Shown here: positions 37,274 through 47,360 of the stretch, one piece after another
Numbering within the stretch: position 1 is the first letter of the stretch
How the letters are laid out: each line of letters opens with the position of its first letter
NCBI GenBank assembly: GCA_003208835.1
Contig: QCVD01000016.1
Coordinates: 1-50,883, forward strand
Origin: Synechococcus sp. AG-683-C23
GTDB taxonomy: Bacteria > Cyanobacteriota > Cyanobacteriia > PCC-6307 > Cyanobiaceae
Reading direction: 5' to 3'
Length of the DNA: 50,883 bases
Notes under the pieces: generated by a model
What the model was told of the DNA's origin: nothing
Databases searched by the model: none
Seen by the model: only the letters and a program-made list of their open reading frames with translations
Translations under genes and position numbers: made by a program

Positions 37274-38746
37274 ATGACAACTGCCTATCAATCACCACCC
37301 TCACGAAGACGTAAGTCGCTTCAAGAAGCCAGTCTTCTGAACGGCCCCATGATGCTGCTGAAAAGCATCAGAGGATTCAGCTCAAACCGCGCCATCATTT
37401 GGCTCGCCTGCGCACCGCTGGCGTTACTTGGCCTTGGAATTTTTACACTGTCAGCCAAGGCGGAAGAACTTCCCGAGCTTTCGGCCGCTTTCCTCGCTAA
37501 CAACCTTTGGCTGTTGGTCGCCACGATCCTGGTGATCTTTATGAATGCAGGCTTCGCCATGGTCGAAGCAGGCATGTGCCGTCAGAAAAATGCCGTCAAT
37601 ATTCTTGCCAAAAACCTGTTCGTGTTTGCCCTGGCGGTAACTGCTTACTGGTTCATCGGTTACTCGTTGATGTACGGATCCAACGAGATCATTCCGGGAA
37701 TTCTCTCTATTAATAGTTTGTTTTTCGATCCTGCCGTTAGCGCTGAAACCATCAGTGAAGCTGGCCTTGTGCCAACGGTTGATTTCCTCTTCCAAGCCGC
37801 GTTTGCTGGCACAGCTGCCACCATCGTTTCCGGCCTGGTAGCTGAGCGAATCAAGTTTGGCGAGTTCGTGATCTTCGCCCTAGTTCTCACCGCCTTCATT
37901 TATCCAGTTGCCGGCAGCTGGGAATGGAATGGTGGTTGGCTCAACAGCGTTGGCAATAAAGAGTTCATTGATTTTGCTGGCTCCTCAATCGTGCACTCCG
38001 TTGGTGCCTGGGCTGGTCTCGTCGGCGCCATGCTGCTAGGCCCCCGAATTGGTAAATACGTTGGTGGCAAGGCCCAGGCCATCCCTGGCCACAACATGTC
38101 GATTGCCACCCTGGGCTGCTTGATCCTTTGGATTGGCTGGTACGGCTTCAACCCAGGCTCCCAACTCGCGATGGATCAGTGGGTGCCTTACGTCGCCGTA
38201 ACCACCACCCTTGGCGCAGCTGGCGGTGCCATTGGCGCCACGGTGATCTCCACAATCACCTCCAAAAAGCCTGATCTAACCATGATCATCAATGGCATTT
38301 TGGCCGGCTTGGTGAGCGTGACCGCCGGTTGCGGCAACCTCACCCTTGTGGGTTCTTGGGTGGCTGGACTGGTGGGCGGCATCATCGTGGTGTTTGCCGT
38401 CTCAGCTCTCGACAATGCAGGAATCGACGATCCCGTCGGTGCCTTCTCCGTCCACGGAGTGTGTGGCGTGTGGGGCACTGTGGTGATCGGCCTTTGGGGT
38501 TTCGATATCCAAGGCGATGGCTCCCCGCTAGGCCTGCTTGTTGGTGGAGGCATTGAGCAGCTCGGCATTCAGGCTTTAGGCGCTGGTGCTTATGCCATTT
38601 GGACTGTGGTGACCTGCTTCATTGCTTGGAAGATCATTGGCGCCCTCTTCGGCGGCATTCGTGTCACCGAACAGGAAGAAGTCGACGGTCTCGACATCGG
38701 CGAACACGGAATGGAGGCCTACGCCGGTTTCTCCACAACGAACTAA
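37274..38746 (+). CDS. amt1: Ammonium transporter Amt1
   Basis: A 490-residue Amt/MEP/Rh-family ammonium channel of the plasma membrane. A hydrophobic signal-like segment (about 40-62) is followed by 11 membrane helices; conserved blocks include NNLWLLVATILVIFMNAGFAMVEAG, SIVHSVGAWAGLVGAMLLGPR (first conserved His) and FSVHGVCGVWGT (second His). ATG 37274 is used. Amt1 is usually under NtcA control; only an imperfect site is visible. A strong terminator follows. Confidence 0.95.
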   Translation: MTTAYQSPPSRRRKSLQEASLLNGPMMLLKSIRGFSSNRAIIWLACAPLALLGLGIFTLSAKAEELPELSAAFLANNLWLLVATILVIFMNAGFAMVEAGMCRQKNAVNILAKNLFVFALAVTAYWFIGYSLMYGSNEIIPGILSINSLFFDPAVSAETISEAGLVPTVDFLFQAAFAGTAATIVSGLVAERIKFGEFVIFALVLTAFIYPVAGSWEWNGGWLNSVGNKEFIDFAGSSIVHSVGAWAGLVGAMLLGPRIGKYVGGKAQAIPGHNMSIATLGCLILWIGWYGFNPGSQLAMDQWVPYVAVTTTLGAAGGAIGATVISTITSKKPDLTMIINGILAGLVSVTAGCGNLTLVGSWVAGLVGGIIVVFAVSALDNAGIDDPVGAFSVHGVCGVWGTVVIGLWGFDIQGDGSPLGLLVGGGIEQLGIQALGAGAYAIWTVVTCFIAWKIIGALFGGIRVTEQEEVDGLDIGEHGMEAYAGFSTTN

Positions 38747-38768
38747 ATCCTCAAGGACTACATATTTC

Positions 38769-38795
38769 AGCCCGGCATACCGGCCGGGCTTTTTT
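38769..38795 (+). terminator. Rho-independent terminator after amt1
   Basis: Stem AGCCCGG (38769-38775), 8-base loop, CCGGGCT (38784-38790), then TTTTTT (38790-38795). It ends the amt1 transcript before ispH. Confidence 0.9.
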
Positions 38796-38848
38796 ATGCC
38801 CTGCTTCTCCCGCAGGCCTCATAGAGTTAGATAATCACAGCGCCCTCC

Positions 38849-40048
38849 ATGGATACCCACGCCTTCAAGCGCTCCCTCCACCACTCAGAGCGATACAACC
38901 GGCGCGGGTTCGGGCGAGCCGAAGAAGTTGCTGAAAACCTTGAGCAGGCCTATCAAAGCGGGCTCATTGGCACCATTCGCGACAACGGCTACAAGCTGAC
39001 CCATGGACGCCTCAACGTTCGCTTGGCCGAAGCGTTTGGTTTCTGCTGGGGCGTCGAACGCGCGGTGGCTATGGCCTATGAGACACGTCGTCATTACCCA
39101 AGCGAGCGGCTGTGGATCACCAACGAAATCATCCATAACCCCTCAGTCAACGATCATCTGCGCGAGATGGATGTTCTGTTTATCCCGGTCGACGAGGGGG
39201 TGAAGGATTTTTCAGGGGTCACCTCAGGTGACGTTGTGATTCTTCCCGCCTTCGGGGCCACTGTTCAGGAAATGCAACTGCTTAATGAGCGGGGTTGCCA
39301 CATCGTGGACACCACATGTCCCTGGGTCTCCAAGGTTTGGAACACCGTGGAGAAACACAAGAAGCACACCTTCACCTCCGTCATCCACGGCAAGGTGAAG
39401 CACGAAGAAACCCTTGCGACGAGCTCATTTGCCGGAACTTACCTGGTGGTTCTGGATCTAGAGGAAGCCCAAATCGTTGTCGATTACATCCTCGGCAAAG
39501 GGAATCGCGAGGCATTCATGCAGCGTTTCGCCAAGGCATGTTCTGAAGGCTTTGATCCAGATCGTGACCTGGAGCGACTCGGTGTCGCCAATCAGACCAC
39601 CATGTTGAAGAGTGAAACGGAAGAGATCGGCCGTATGTTCGAGCGCACCATGCTCAGCAAGTACGGCCCTACTGACTTAAACGAGCATTTCTTGGCGTAC
39701 AACACCATCTGTGATGCGACACAAGAACGTCAGGACGCCATGTTCTCCCTCGTGGACGAGCCCTTAGACCTAGTGGTGGTGATCGGAGGATTTAATTCAT
39801 CCAATACAACCCACTTGCAGGAAATTGCCATCAGTCGTGGCATCCGCTCATTCCATATCGATACACCCGACAGGATCGACGAAACCACCAACTCCATCGA
39901 ACACAAACTTCTGTCAGAAGATTTGAAACGCGATCAAATCTTTCTGCCACCTGGACCTGTCACCGTTGGTATTACCTCCGGAGCATCCACTCCAGACCGA
40001 GCGGTTGAAGCCGTTATCGAAAAGTTGATGCGCCTTAGCGAAAACTGA
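38849..40048 (+). CDS. ispH: 4-hydroxy-3-methylbut-2-enyl diphosphate reductase
   Basis: A 399-residue IspH (LytB), the last enzyme of the MEP pathway, giving IPP and DMAPP. The three Fe-S cysteines are C66 ([10 protein letters not shown]), C157 ([11 protein letters not shown]) and C288 ([13 protein letters not shown]). It is of the long cyanobacterial/plastid type, with an N-terminal extension of about 50 residues and an insertion near 200-240. It feeds the carotenoid genes elsewhere in the window. Confidence 0.96.
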   Translation: MDTHAFKRSLHHSERYNRRGFGRAEEVAENLEQAYQSGLIGTIRDNGYKLTHGRLNVRLAEAFGFCWGVERAVAMAYETRRHYPSERLWITNEIIHNPSVNDHLREMDVLFIPVDEGVKDFSGVTSGDVVILPAFGATVQEMQLLNERGCHIVDTTCPWVSKVWNTVEKHKKHTFTSVIHGKVKHEETLATSSFAGTYLVVLDLEEAQIVVDYILGKGNREAFMQRFAKACSEGFDPDRDLERLGVANQTTMLKSETEEIGRMFERTMLSKYGPTDLNEHFLAYNTICDATQERQDAMFSLVDEPLDLVVVIGGFNSSNTTHLQEIAISRGIRSFHIDTPDRIDETTNSIEHKLLSEDLKRDQIFLPPGPVTVGITSGASTPDRAVEAVIEKLMRLSEN

Positions 40049-40108
40049 GACTACTCGGCTTAACATAAATTAATCTTCCCCTGGTCTCGCACCAGCCAAC
40101 TTTCGATT

Positions 40109-40744
40109 TTGTTGCTCTTGTCGCGCACCGACACCGCCAATTTGCGTCATGAAAATGACCCCCAGGTGCGCTGCTACCGGAGCCAGTTCTCCGACCAGAT
40201 GGAGATGATGTCGGCGAGCAGCCAAGTCGAAGAGTATTTAGACCGTCACCAGGGCTGGTTTAAGCGCTGTGCGGCACCGATGCGAGTGCATCCGGTCGAC
40301 GCTCAGTCCTATGACCTCACCCTCGGAAAATTCGGCAACTTCGGCTTTGAAGTAGAACCCACGATTGCCTTACGACTCCTTCCACAACACAAGGGCATTT
40401 ATCGAATCGAAACCATCCCATCAACCCCTAAAGCGCAAGATCTGAGCGAGCACTACGACGTCGACTTCCAAGCCAGCATGCACCTAATTCCCATGCAAGA
40501 GAGTAGTGATCGAGCCAATGAGCCCCTCGGTACATCGGTTCAATGGGATCTCGATCTATCCGTTTGGATTCGTCTGCCGAAAGTGGTCACTATCCTTCCG
40601 GATCAGCTTGTGCAGTCCAGCGGCGACCACTTGCTCAAGCAGATCGTGCGTCAAATCTCGCGACGGCTGACCTGGAAAGTGCAAGAAGACTTTCACGCGT
40701 CCCATGATTTGATCTGCCCGCCTCAACGACGAGCAGCCTTTTAA
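40109..40744 (+). CDS. DUF1997 family protein
   Basis: A 211-residue protein matching the cyanobacterial/plant DUF1997 family, a probable START-like lipid/ligand-binding fold by predicted pattern: VEEYLDRHQGWFKRCAAPMRVHPVDAQ, YDLTLGKFGNFGFEVEPTIALRLLP and a C-terminal amphipathic helix HLLKQIVRQISRRLTWKVQEDFHA. Function is unknown. TTG 40109 is the most upstream start; the real one may be later, as the first 40 residues show no conserved pattern. It lies 60 bases after ispH. Confidence 0.78.
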   Translation: MLLLSRTDTANLRHENDPQVRCYRSQFSDQMEMMSASSQVEEYLDRHQGWFKRCAAPMRVHPVDAQSYDLTLGKFGNFGFEVEPTIALRLLPQHKGIYRIETIPSTPKAQDLSEHYDVDFQASMHLIPMQESSDRANEPLGTSVQWDLDLSVWIRLPKVVTILPDQLVQSSGDHLLKQIVRQISRRLTWKVQEDFHASHDLICPPQRRAAF

Positions 40745-40778
40745 CGACAAACGCGAATGAGCCAACACAAAGGTTGTT

Positions 40779-41237
40779 TTAACGGCTCGTCCAAATCTTG
40801 TTCACGATCTCCATGCCGCTGAAGGCCTGCCAAAGGAACAGGGTGAGCATTCCCATATTGAGGCCAACATGGAGCTTGCGAGCGATCACATTGCCCCGCT
40901 GCATCAGTGGTGAAAGCGAAGCCGCTACCGCCAGCATTCCTGTCATCCCCAAGCCGACCAAGAGATGAGGGCCGACAAATAATTTGGCGTTGTTGAGGTA
41001 GGTGACCGCCATTCCACCCAGAGTTCCGAGCGTCATTAACGCCAACAAAATGCTGCCCCAGAGGTAATGGCGCTGAGCAAACTTCTTAGGCACCAGAAGC
41101 TTGCGTTGCTCAGGAGTTCCAGTCCGAGTTCTCTTGACCTTGATGCCGAGATAAAGCGCCCAACCACCGGTTGCCAACAAACTCCACTCCATCAACGGGT
41201 GGGCAAAATTCAGCGTGAAAGGAAGGGTGGCCAGCAT
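40779..41237 (-). CDS. DUF4079 family membrane protein
   Basis: A 152-residue four-helix membrane protein (NFAHPLMEWSLLATGGWALYLGIKV; RHYLWGSILLALMTLGTLGGMAVTYL; PHLLVGLGMTGMLAVAASLSPLM; KLHVGLNMGMLTLFLWQAFSG) of the cyanobacterial/plant DUF4079 family. The spaced histidines in helices resemble b-type heme ligands, but function is unestablished. Convergent with DUF1997, separated by 34 bases. Confidence 0.83.
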   Translation of the reverse strand: MLATLPFTLNFAHPLMEWSLLATGGWALYLGIKVKRTRTGTPEQRKLLVPKKFAQRHYLWGSILLALMTLGTLGGMAVTYLNNAKLFVGPHLLVGLGMTGMLAVAASLSPLMQRGNVIARKLHVGLNMGMLTLFLWQAFSGMEIVNKIWTSR

Positions 41238-41267
41238 TGAAGGTGTAACGGCTCTGCCGCGAGGCTA

Positions 41268-41284
41268 GGGGTCCATGGGACCCC
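41268..41284. repeat. Hairpin next to the purH stop
   Basis: Perfect inverted repeat GGGGTCC-ATG-GGACCCC, five bases beyond the purH stop. No T-run follows on either strand, so it is at most a weak terminator or mRNA-end stabiliser. Confidence 0.6.
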
Positions 41285-41289
41285 AGATC

Positions 41290-42852
41290 TCAATGAAGGA
41301 AGTGTCGACGGCCTGTTAACAGCATTGCGAGCCCTAGTTCGTCACAGGCCTTGATCGAATCCGCATCGCGCAAGCTGCCACCTGGATGAATCACAGCCGT
41401 GATTCCATGGCTCGCTGCTAAGCGAACGGTGTCGTCAAACGGGAAGAATCCATCACTGGCCAACACAGCCCCAGTGGCTTGATCCCCAGCCGCATCAAGA
41501 GCGAGTCGAGCCGAACCAACCCGATTCATCTGACCAGCCCCAATTCCCAAGCTCTGCCCCTTTGAGGCGACCACGATGGCGTTGGAGCGCACATGACGAA
41601 CCAATCTCCAAGCAAACTCCAAATCCTGCTGTTCTTGAGGAGAGGGAGGCCTTTGACTCGCCACAGTCCAGTCGTTTGGGGTAATCGCCTGGTCGTCCAG
41701 GTCCTGAACCAGCAATCCACCAAGAATGCTCCGGACGTGGTCTGGACCCGCCGCATCAATCGCTGCAGCCTGGAGCTCCAATAAACGCAGATTGGCTTTA
41801 GCCGACAGGATCTCTCTCGCTTCTGGAGAAAAGCTTGGCGCCACGACGCATTCCAAAAACAGGCTTTTCAATTCCGCCGCCGCTGCGGCAGTCACCTCAC
41901 CATTGATGGCGACGATTCCCCCAAAGGCACTGACGCGATCAGCGTCCAAGGCCCTTGTGAGGGCGGTCGATACATCCGAACAGATGGCAACACCACATGG
42001 GTTGGTGTGTTTCACAACCACCGCAGCAGGCTGGACAGCCGGCGCAGCGCCATCAGGGCCATAACCAAACTCCCGCACCATGGCAAGAGCGGCTTCGAGA
42101 TCCAACAGATTGTTTGTGCTCAGTTCCTTGCCTTGCAGCTGAATCGCACCGCCCCAACCCTGCTGGACATGGCTGAACCAGCGAGCTTGCTGATGTGGGT
42201 TCTCGCCATAACGCAGGGTTTGACGTAGAGGAACAGCCTCAAGCCAAGGTGATGCTTCCGCAGAAACCGCCTGGTCCATCCAGCGGCTAATGGCGGTGTC
42301 GTAAGCCGCTGTGTGCTGAAAGGCTTCAAGGGCAAGCTGACGACGTAATGCAGCCGGAACCTCACCACCGGCCTGGGCCATCGCTTCGAGCAAACGGTCG
42401 TACTGATCCGGGCTGGTGAGAACAGCAACATCTGCATGGTTTTTGGCAGCCGAACGCACCATCGTCGGCCCGCCAATATCAATATTCTCGATCGCTTGAT
42501 CCCAAGTGACATCAGGCTTAGCCACCGTTTCCCGAAAGGGATACAGATTCACGACCACGACATCAATCAAGTTGATCTTCTGTTGTTCAAGATCGTGCTG
42601 ATGGGCCGCATCACCACGCTTGGCCAAGATTCCACCGTGAACGCGAGGATGCAGCGTTTTGACGCGGCCACCCAGGATCTCAGGGGCTCCGGTGTATTCG
42701 GAGACGCGAGTCACCGGAAGACCAGCCTGCTCGAGCACTTTGGCGGTGCCTCCACTGGAGAGCAATTGATAGCCATGGATTCGATGGAGAGCTTCGGCCA
42801 AGGGCAAAAGCCCTGATTTGTCGGACACACTCAGCAGAGCGACAGGAGCCAT
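41290..42852 (-). CDS. purH: Bifunctional AICAR transformylase / IMP cyclohydrolase
   Basis: A 520-residue PurH for the last two steps of IMP synthesis. The N-terminal MGS-like cyclohydrolase domain (1-150) has [10 protein letters not shown] and [16 protein letters not shown]; the transformylase domain (200-520) has RYGENPHQ (214-221), VVKHTNPCG with the catalytic K-H, and a C-terminal [15 protein letters not shown]. It is divergent from the esterase gene by 56 bases. Confidence 0.97.
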   Translation of the reverse strand: MAPVALLSVSDKSGLLPLAEALHRIHGYQLLSSGGTAKVLEQAGLPVTRVSEYTGAPEILGGRVKTLHPRVHGGILAKRGDAAHQHDLEQQKINLIDVVVVNLYPFRETVAKPDVTWDQAIENIDIGGPTMVRSAAKNHADVAVLTSPDQYDRLLEAMAQAGGEVPAALRRQLALEAFQHTAAYDTAISRWMDQAVSAEASPWLEAVPLRQTLRYGENPHQQARWFSHVQQGWGGAIQLQGKELSTNNLLDLEAALAMVREFGYGPDGAAPAVQPAAVVVKHTNPCGVAICSDVSTALTRALDADRVSAFGGIVAINGEVTAAAAAELKSLFLECVVAPSFSPEAREILSAKANLRLLELQAAAIDAAGPDHVRSILGGLLVQDLDDQAITPNDWTVASQRPPSPQEQQDLEFAWRLVRHVRSNAIVVASKGQSLGIGAGQMNRVGSARLALDAAGDQATGAVLASDGFFPFDDTVRLAASHGITAVIHPGGSLRDADSIKACDELGLAMLLTGRRHFLH

Positions 42853-42908
42853 CAGACGACATGACTAAGTCTTGAGCCAACCTACGCATGAGTTGATCAA
42901 ACATCCGG

Positions 42909-43478
42909 ATGCCTCAACGCCTTGTGCTGCTTCATGGATGGGGCGCAACAGCAGCTGACCTAAAACCCCTAGGTGAGCATTTGGCAGCCCAACACCCAGA
43001 ACCACTGGATATTGTTTGCCTCGAAGCACCAGAACCACACCCACAACCAGGCGGACGCCAGTGGTATGGACTCTTTCCGTCGGACTGGGAAGCCGTCCCC
43101 AACGCCGTTCAACGGCTCACGGCACGCTTACTCGAGCTCTCAAACGATGGAATCCCCCTTGAACGGACCGTTTTGTTTGGCTTTTCCCAAGGTGGAGCGA
43201 TGGCTCTCAGCTGCGGCTGCAGCCTTCCTCTCGCTGGTGTGATCAGTTGCAGCGGCTACCCGCATCCAGATTGGCAACCACCACTCGACCATCCCCCCGT
43301 TCTCGCCATGCACGGGAGTGAAGATGAGATCGTGCCGCCCGATGCACTCGACAGGATCAAGACCCTGCTTAATCCTGAGCACTATCAAGGCGTGCTATTC
43401 AAAAACGGCCACAACATCCCAATCGAGATGATGCAGCCGTTAAATGACACAATTCAAAAAATGTTGAAATCGCCTTAA
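42909..43478 (+). CDS. Alpha/beta-hydrolase, carboxylesterase/phospholipase type
   Basis: A 189-residue serine hydrolase of the small carboxylesterase/phospholipase (YpfH/EstB-like) family. Catalytic triad: S93 in GFSQGG, D139 in GSEDEIVP, H168 in KNGHNIP. The N-terminal LLHGWGA is the oxyanion region. No signal peptide, so probably cytosolic; substrate unknown. Its stop abuts the DUF3155 stop directly. Confidence 0.87.
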   Translation: MPQRLVLLHGWGATAADLKPLGEHLAAQHPEPLDIVCLEAPEPHPQPGGRQWYGLFPSDWEAVPNAVQRLTARLLELSNDGIPLERTVLFGFSQGGAMALSCGCSLPLAGVISCSGYPHPDWQPPLDHPPVLAMHGSEDEIVPPDALDRIKTLLNPEHYQGVLFKNGHNIPIEMMQPLNDTIQKMLKSP

Positions 43479-43847
43479 TTAAACGAAGGCGTATTCGTAC
43501 TCTTCCATTTCCTCCCAATCATCGGACGTGAGATCGAGACCCTCAAACAGCGTATCTTCGCCAATAGAATCCACAATGATACGGAGAGACGGGAAGAGAA
43601 AGTGATTTTCTTCTGCGTACTGAGCACTGAACAATCCCTTCTCGCCCCAGAAAAAACGATCAGTGGTGTGCTCATTGCGTCGCACATTCAGTAACGCGGG
43701 AGGAACAAGGCCACCCTCAGCGATATAACGACGTGCGGCCGTAACAGGTTTGTATTCGCCAGTCTCTAAGTGATGCGTCTGGACATGCGCAAGAACGCGT
43801 TGTCCAGCAAGCCTGCGACGGCTAATACGCTTTCTTTTTTTGGACAT
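43479..43847 (-). CDS. DUF3155 family protein
   Basis: A 122-residue cyanobacterial DUF3155 protein: a basic N-terminus (SKKRKRISRRRLAG), then YIAEGGLVPPALLNVRRNEHTTDRFFWGEKGLFSAQYAEENHFLFPSLR and an acidic C-terminus. Function unknown; the basic start suggests nucleic-acid binding (inference). ATG 43847 is the family start. It abuts the convergent esterase gene with no spacer. Confidence 0.85.
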   Translation of the reverse strand: MSKKRKRISRRRLAGQRVLAHVQTHHLETGEYKPVTAARRYIAEGGLVPPALLNVRRNEHTTDRFFWGEKGLFSAQYAEENHFLFPSLRIIVDSIGEDTLFEGLDLTSDDWEEMEEYEYAFV

Positions 43848-44239
43848 GGAGAAATCCCCTTGAGGAGAAAGAACTAGGGATGGACGCAAAGGCAGACGGA
43901 ATTCGAAAAAGTGGAATCACCGTTTCGGACTGTTCGCCGCAAGTTGGTCGACGGAAAACGTCAGACGCTGGGGGTAGACCGCATTCGGACAGAGAGGCAA
44001 TGCCCCAACCGTCAAAAAAGACACCGACACCTCGGGAATGCCAAAGTGGATATCCAGCGGAGAACTCATCTCTCTATGGTGTAGCCGCGGTTGCATCAAG
44101 AATGCAACATTTATGCGCGTTGGCGGGCATTCACTCTTGACGAGCGGCGCCTTGATCGTTAATCAGATCTTAAGACTTTTCTCATATTTAACAAGCCGGT
44201 CAGCGCGAAGGAGCTGGTCTACTTCACCGTCCGAGCCCC
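43848..44239. other. 392-base intergenic region, no gene supported
   Basis: Divergent leader region between DUF3155 (minus) and the histidine kinase (plus). It holds a perfect 7-bp hairpin GTTGCAT-CAAGA-ATGCAAC (44090-44108) and a weak sigma70-like pair TTGACG (44137-44142), 17 bases, TAATCA (44160-44165), 75 bases before the kinase. Short reading frames here have no protein-like composition. A small RNA cannot be excluded. Confidence 0.5.
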
Positions 44240-45364
44240 ATGCAGCTAACTGATCGGTTCCTCGACTTCGCAGACCAGCAGCTGAATCCTGTGGTGTCGC
44301 TGATGGGATTCACCCACCTCGGGCTGTACTTGAGCGCTCCACCGGAGCAGTCGGGTCCACCGCTGATCTTGATCAAGCAGTGGTCGTCATCGAGCCGCAC
44401 CTTGCCGGCAGTGGATGTGGATCCGGAACTCAGGCAAGCCAGTGAAGAGCGCCGCTGGTACCCGCTTCAGGATGCTGGATTGATTCTTGGTGCCCTTCGC
44501 GCCGAACTCGCGCCAGGCCTCAACTGGACTGCGGATCTCGAAGAAGAGATGCGCCGATGCGCTCTAGCGATCAGTCATGCCCTCGGACGCGATCTGGAGT
44601 GCCTGCAGCTGCAGGAAGAGATCCGCCAGCAACGCAATCAACTCAAAACCCTGGTGCACCAGCTCCGCAACCCCCTAGCGGCACTGCGCACCTACGCCCA
44701 GTTGATGATGCGCCGCTTGGAACCCGATAGCGCCCACATCTCTCTCATCGACGGAATCCTGACAGAGCAGGATCAACTGGGGCGTTACATCGATGCGATC
44801 GAAAACCTTGGGCAACAAAGCCTTCCGAATAGTCCTGACACTTCAACGGCCTATTTGCTTCCTCCTGGCGCCGCTCCAAACAGTGAAAGTCTTAAGGAAC
44901 TCCTGCTTCCCCTCGTCGAGCGCGCAAAGGCAACGGCCAGCCTTCAGGGCCGCCCCTGGCATGGACCTTCGCAGTGGCCGGCATGGAGCACCCGCCCCGC
45001 TGGCGATGGAAGCACAGCTGAGATCGTTGCCAATTTGCTCGAAAACGCCTTCCGCTACAGCCCTGCAGGACGTGCCATTGGCCTCGCGTTGCTTCCCGAT
45101 GGTCTCTGCGTTTGGGATAACGGTCCTCCGATTTCAAGCGAAGAACGAGAGCTGATTTTCCAACGCGGCGAACGGGGCACCACCAGCCGCGATCGCCCTG
45201 GCACCGGCCTTGGCTTGGCCCTGGCCCGAGCCTTGGCCGAGCGCAATGGTGGCCTTCTCACTTTGAGCGTTGAGCCATGGCGGATTCAGACCAACCTGCC
45301 GCCACAAGGCAATGCATTTCAACTCAGTTGGCCGCAGCCAGCCCTGCCAGCAGCAGCAGAGTGA
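44240..45364 (+). CDS. Sensor histidine kinase, Hik2/CSK-like
   Basis: A 374-residue soluble histidine kinase. The N-terminal 120 residues form a GAF-like sensor with no membrane segment. The dimerisation helix carries the phospho-histidine H140 in LVHQLRNPLAALRTYAQLMMRRL, a form I associate with Hik2, the cyanobacterial counterpart of chloroplast sensor kinase. The ATPase has the N box (NLLENAFRYSP), a G1 box varied to DNGPPIS, and G2 GTGLGLALA. Hik2 is linked to redox state of electron carriers in other strains; here that is inference. Its 3' end overlaps cobS by 41 bases. A general PhoR-like kinase is the alternative. Confidence 0.72.
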   Translation: MQLTDRFLDFADQQLNPVVSLMGFTHLGLYLSAPPEQSGPPLILIKQWSSSSRTLPAVDVDPELRQASEERRWYPLQDAGLILGALRAELAPGLNWTADLEEEMRRCALAISHALGRDLECLQLQEEIRQQRNQLKTLVHQLRNPLAALRTYAQLMMRRLEPDSAHISLIDGILTEQDQLGRYIDAIENLGQQSLPNSPDTSTAYLLPPGAAPNSESLKELLLPLVERAKATASLQGRPWHGPSQWPAWSTRPAGDGSTAEIVANLLENAFRYSPAGRAIGLALLPDGLCVWDNGPPISSEERELIFQRGERGTTSRDRPGTGLGLALARALAERNGGLLTLSVEPWRIQTNLPPQGNAFQLSWPQPALPAAAE

Positions 45365-46079
45365 TCGCCTCGGTTAGCACCACCACAGCGCCATAGCTAT
45401 CGCCGGTGTGGCCGCCAAGACGACGCCCCAAACGCTCTGCGACACCAACTGCCACCGGGGCACCGATCAGCAGGGGCAGGGGGTCAACGAACGGAACGAA
45501 TGCCAAACAAGCCAACAGCGTTGGCACCACATCCCACTGAGGTTGTCCATGACGGCGATGAAAACCCGCGGTGCCATCAGAACGGAGATAGTCGAATCGG
45601 GTCATCGCCCATAGAGGCGACACACGCCCCCAAAACCCGGCCAGGATCAAAGCCAAAGGGGCTTGCCCCTGGAGCTGGAGCAATGCAGCGACTTGAAGCA
45701 ACAGCACAACAGCCAAAGCCAACACACCACTCGCCCCGACCCGGCTGTCTTCCATCGCCTCAAGGCGTCTCGCAGCCCCAGCAGCCACACCATCAGCGGT
45801 ATCCATCAACCCGTCGTGATGCAGACCGCCACCAAGCCTGATACCGACTGCGATCACAAGTGGCGCTAAGGCGAGCCCCCCCCAACCAAGTTCGCGCAAG
45901 CCCCACCACAGCAAGGCCTGCAGCATTCCAATCCACAGTCCGATCCATGGAGCAAAACGGGCAATGCGTTGAAAACGGGGCTTAGGCCAAGGCCAGGCCG
46001 GCAACACCGAATAAAAAATCCATGCCCCCGCCAAGTCAGACAACCAAGGGAAAAGAAACCTGACGATCCCAGCCTTCAT
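45324..46079 (-). CDS. cobS: Adenosylcobinamide-GDP ribazoletransferase (cobalamin synthase)
   Basis: A 251-residue integral membrane CobS (CobV) that joins adenosylcobinamide-GDP and alpha-ribazole in (pseudo)cobalamin synthesis. The signature GGLHHDGLMDTADG is at 84-97, followed by MEDSRVGASGVLAL and a C-terminal LGGHTGDSYGAVVVLTEA. It is a single gene here, divergent from tgt; no cobalamin riboswitch is visible. Confidence 0.94.
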   Translation of the reverse strand: MKAGIVRFLFPWLSDLAGAWIFYSVLPAWPWPKPRFQRIARFAPWIGLWIGMLQALLWWGLRELGWGGLALAPLVIAVGIRLGGGLHHDGLMDTADGVAAGAARRLEAMEDSRVGASGVLALAVVLLLQVAALLQLQGQAPLALILAGFWGRVSPLWAMTRFDYLRSDGTAGFHRRHGQPQWDVVPTLLACLAFVPFVDPLPLLIGAPVAVGVAERLGRRLGGHTGDSYGAVVVLTEAITLLLLAGLAAAN

Positions 46080-46165
46080 GCGACTTCGAAAAATGTAATC
46101 AGCCGCTCCGTTGAGAACAGCAAACCCACCGTTCAGTCATGTCCTCGATCGGCAAGCTTGAATCG

Positions 46166-46184
46166 GCTGAACCCTAGGTTCAGC
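46166..46184. promoter_or_regulatory. Palindrome between cobS and tgt
   Basis: Perfect inverted repeat GCTGAACC-CTA-GGTTCAGC, 26 bases upstream of the tgt start and 87 bases upstream of cobS. No T-run follows on either strand. An operator for a dimeric regulator or a short leader hairpin of tgt is possible. Confidence 0.5.
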
Positions 46185-46209
46185 AAAAGGGGGATAACCG
46201 ATAACCGCC

Positions 46210-47328
46210 GTGTTCAACTTCGAGATCAGTGCCCAGTGCCCCCATACAAAGGCTCGCTGCGGATGCTTTCACACACCGCATGGGCCGGTGCAGACCCCGC
46301 GGTTCATGCCTGTCGGCACCTTGGCCACTGTGAAGGGGATCAGCACCGAGCAACTGGCCCACACGGGAGCCCAGATGGTGCTTTCCAACACGTATCACCT
46401 CCATCTTCAACCAGGCGAAGAGGTCGTCGCTGAGGCTGGAGGCCTGCACCGGTTTATGGGGTGGGATGGACCAATGCTCACCGACTCAGGCGGATTCCAA
46501 GTTTTTAGCCTCGGGAATCTGAACAAAATTGATGAGCGAGGGGTGGTGTTTCGCAACCCGCGGGATGGGCGCACCATCGACATGACGCCAGAGCACGCCA
46601 CCACCATCCAAATGGCACTTGGGGCTGATGTGGCCATGGCTTTTGACCAATGTCCGCCCTATCCGGCAACGGAAAACGATGTCAAAGATGCCTGTCGACG
46701 CACCCATGCCTGGCTTGAACGCTGTGTTGAAGCCCATACCCGATCCGACCAAGCCCTGTTCGGCATCGTTCAGGGAGGCTGCTTTCCGCACCTTCGTCGA
46801 GAAAGCGCGCGAGCCGTTGCCGCATTCGACCTCCCCGGCATCGCGATCGGTGGCGTCAGCGTGGGCGAACCGACGGACGATATGCATCGAATTGTGCGAG
46901 ATATAAGTCCGCTGCTCCCGCTGGATCGCCCCCGGTATCTCATGGGGATTGGCACCTTGCGTGAGATGGCCGTAGCCGTAGCCAACGGCATCGACTTATT
47001 CGATTGTGTGCTCCCCACACGCCTTGGCCGCCATGGCACGGCACTGGTGGGTGGAGAACGCTGGAACCTGCGCAATGCACGATTCAGGCATGACCACACA
47101 CCCCTTGATCCCAGCTGCTCTTGCTTGGCCTGCACGGGCCATAGCCGCGCTTACATCCACCACCTCATTCGCAGCGACGAGCTCTTGGGCCTCACACTGC
47201 TGAGCCTGCACAACATCACGCATTTGGTGCGTTTCACCAATGCCATGGCACAAGCCATCCAAGACGGCTGTTTTTCAGAGGATTTCGCTCCCTGGCAAGA
47301 GGACTCACCAGCCCATCACACGTGGTAG
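46210..47328 (+). CDS. tgt: Queuine/preQ1 tRNA-guanine transglycosylase
   Basis: A 372-residue bacterial TGT, exchanging G34 for preQ1 in GUN-anticodon tRNAs (including tRNA-Asn). Catalytic D92 ([10 protein letters not shown]) and nucleophile D265 ([11 protein letters not shown]) are present, with the zinc site C303, C305, C308 (CSCLAC) and a His after. Start GTG 46210. psbK begins 32 bases after its stop. Confidence 0.96.
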   Translation: MFNFEISAQCPHTKARCGCFHTPHGPVQTPRFMPVGTLATVKGISTEQLAHTGAQMVLSNTYHLHLQPGEEVVAEAGGLHRFMGWDGPMLTDSGGFQVFSLGNLNKIDERGVVFRNPRDGRTIDMTPEHATTIQMALGADVAMAFDQCPPYPATENDVKDACRRTHAWLERCVEAHTRSDQALFGIVQGGCFPHLRRESARAVAAFDLPGIAIGGVSVGEPTDDMHRIVRDISPLLPLDRPRYLMGIGTLREMAVAVANGIDLFDCVLPTRLGRHGTALVGGERWNLRNARFRHDHTPLDPSCSCLACTGHSRAYIHHLIRSDELLGLTLLSLHNITHLVRFTNAMAQAIQDGCFSEDFAPWQEDSPAHHTW

Positions 47329-47360
47329 CGTCCAAACTCAATGCCTTTTTAACGCTAGGG

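Noticed and set aside
46080-46209. Cobalamin riboswitch before cobS
   Set aside because: Only 130 bases are available and no B12-box or matching helices are visible.
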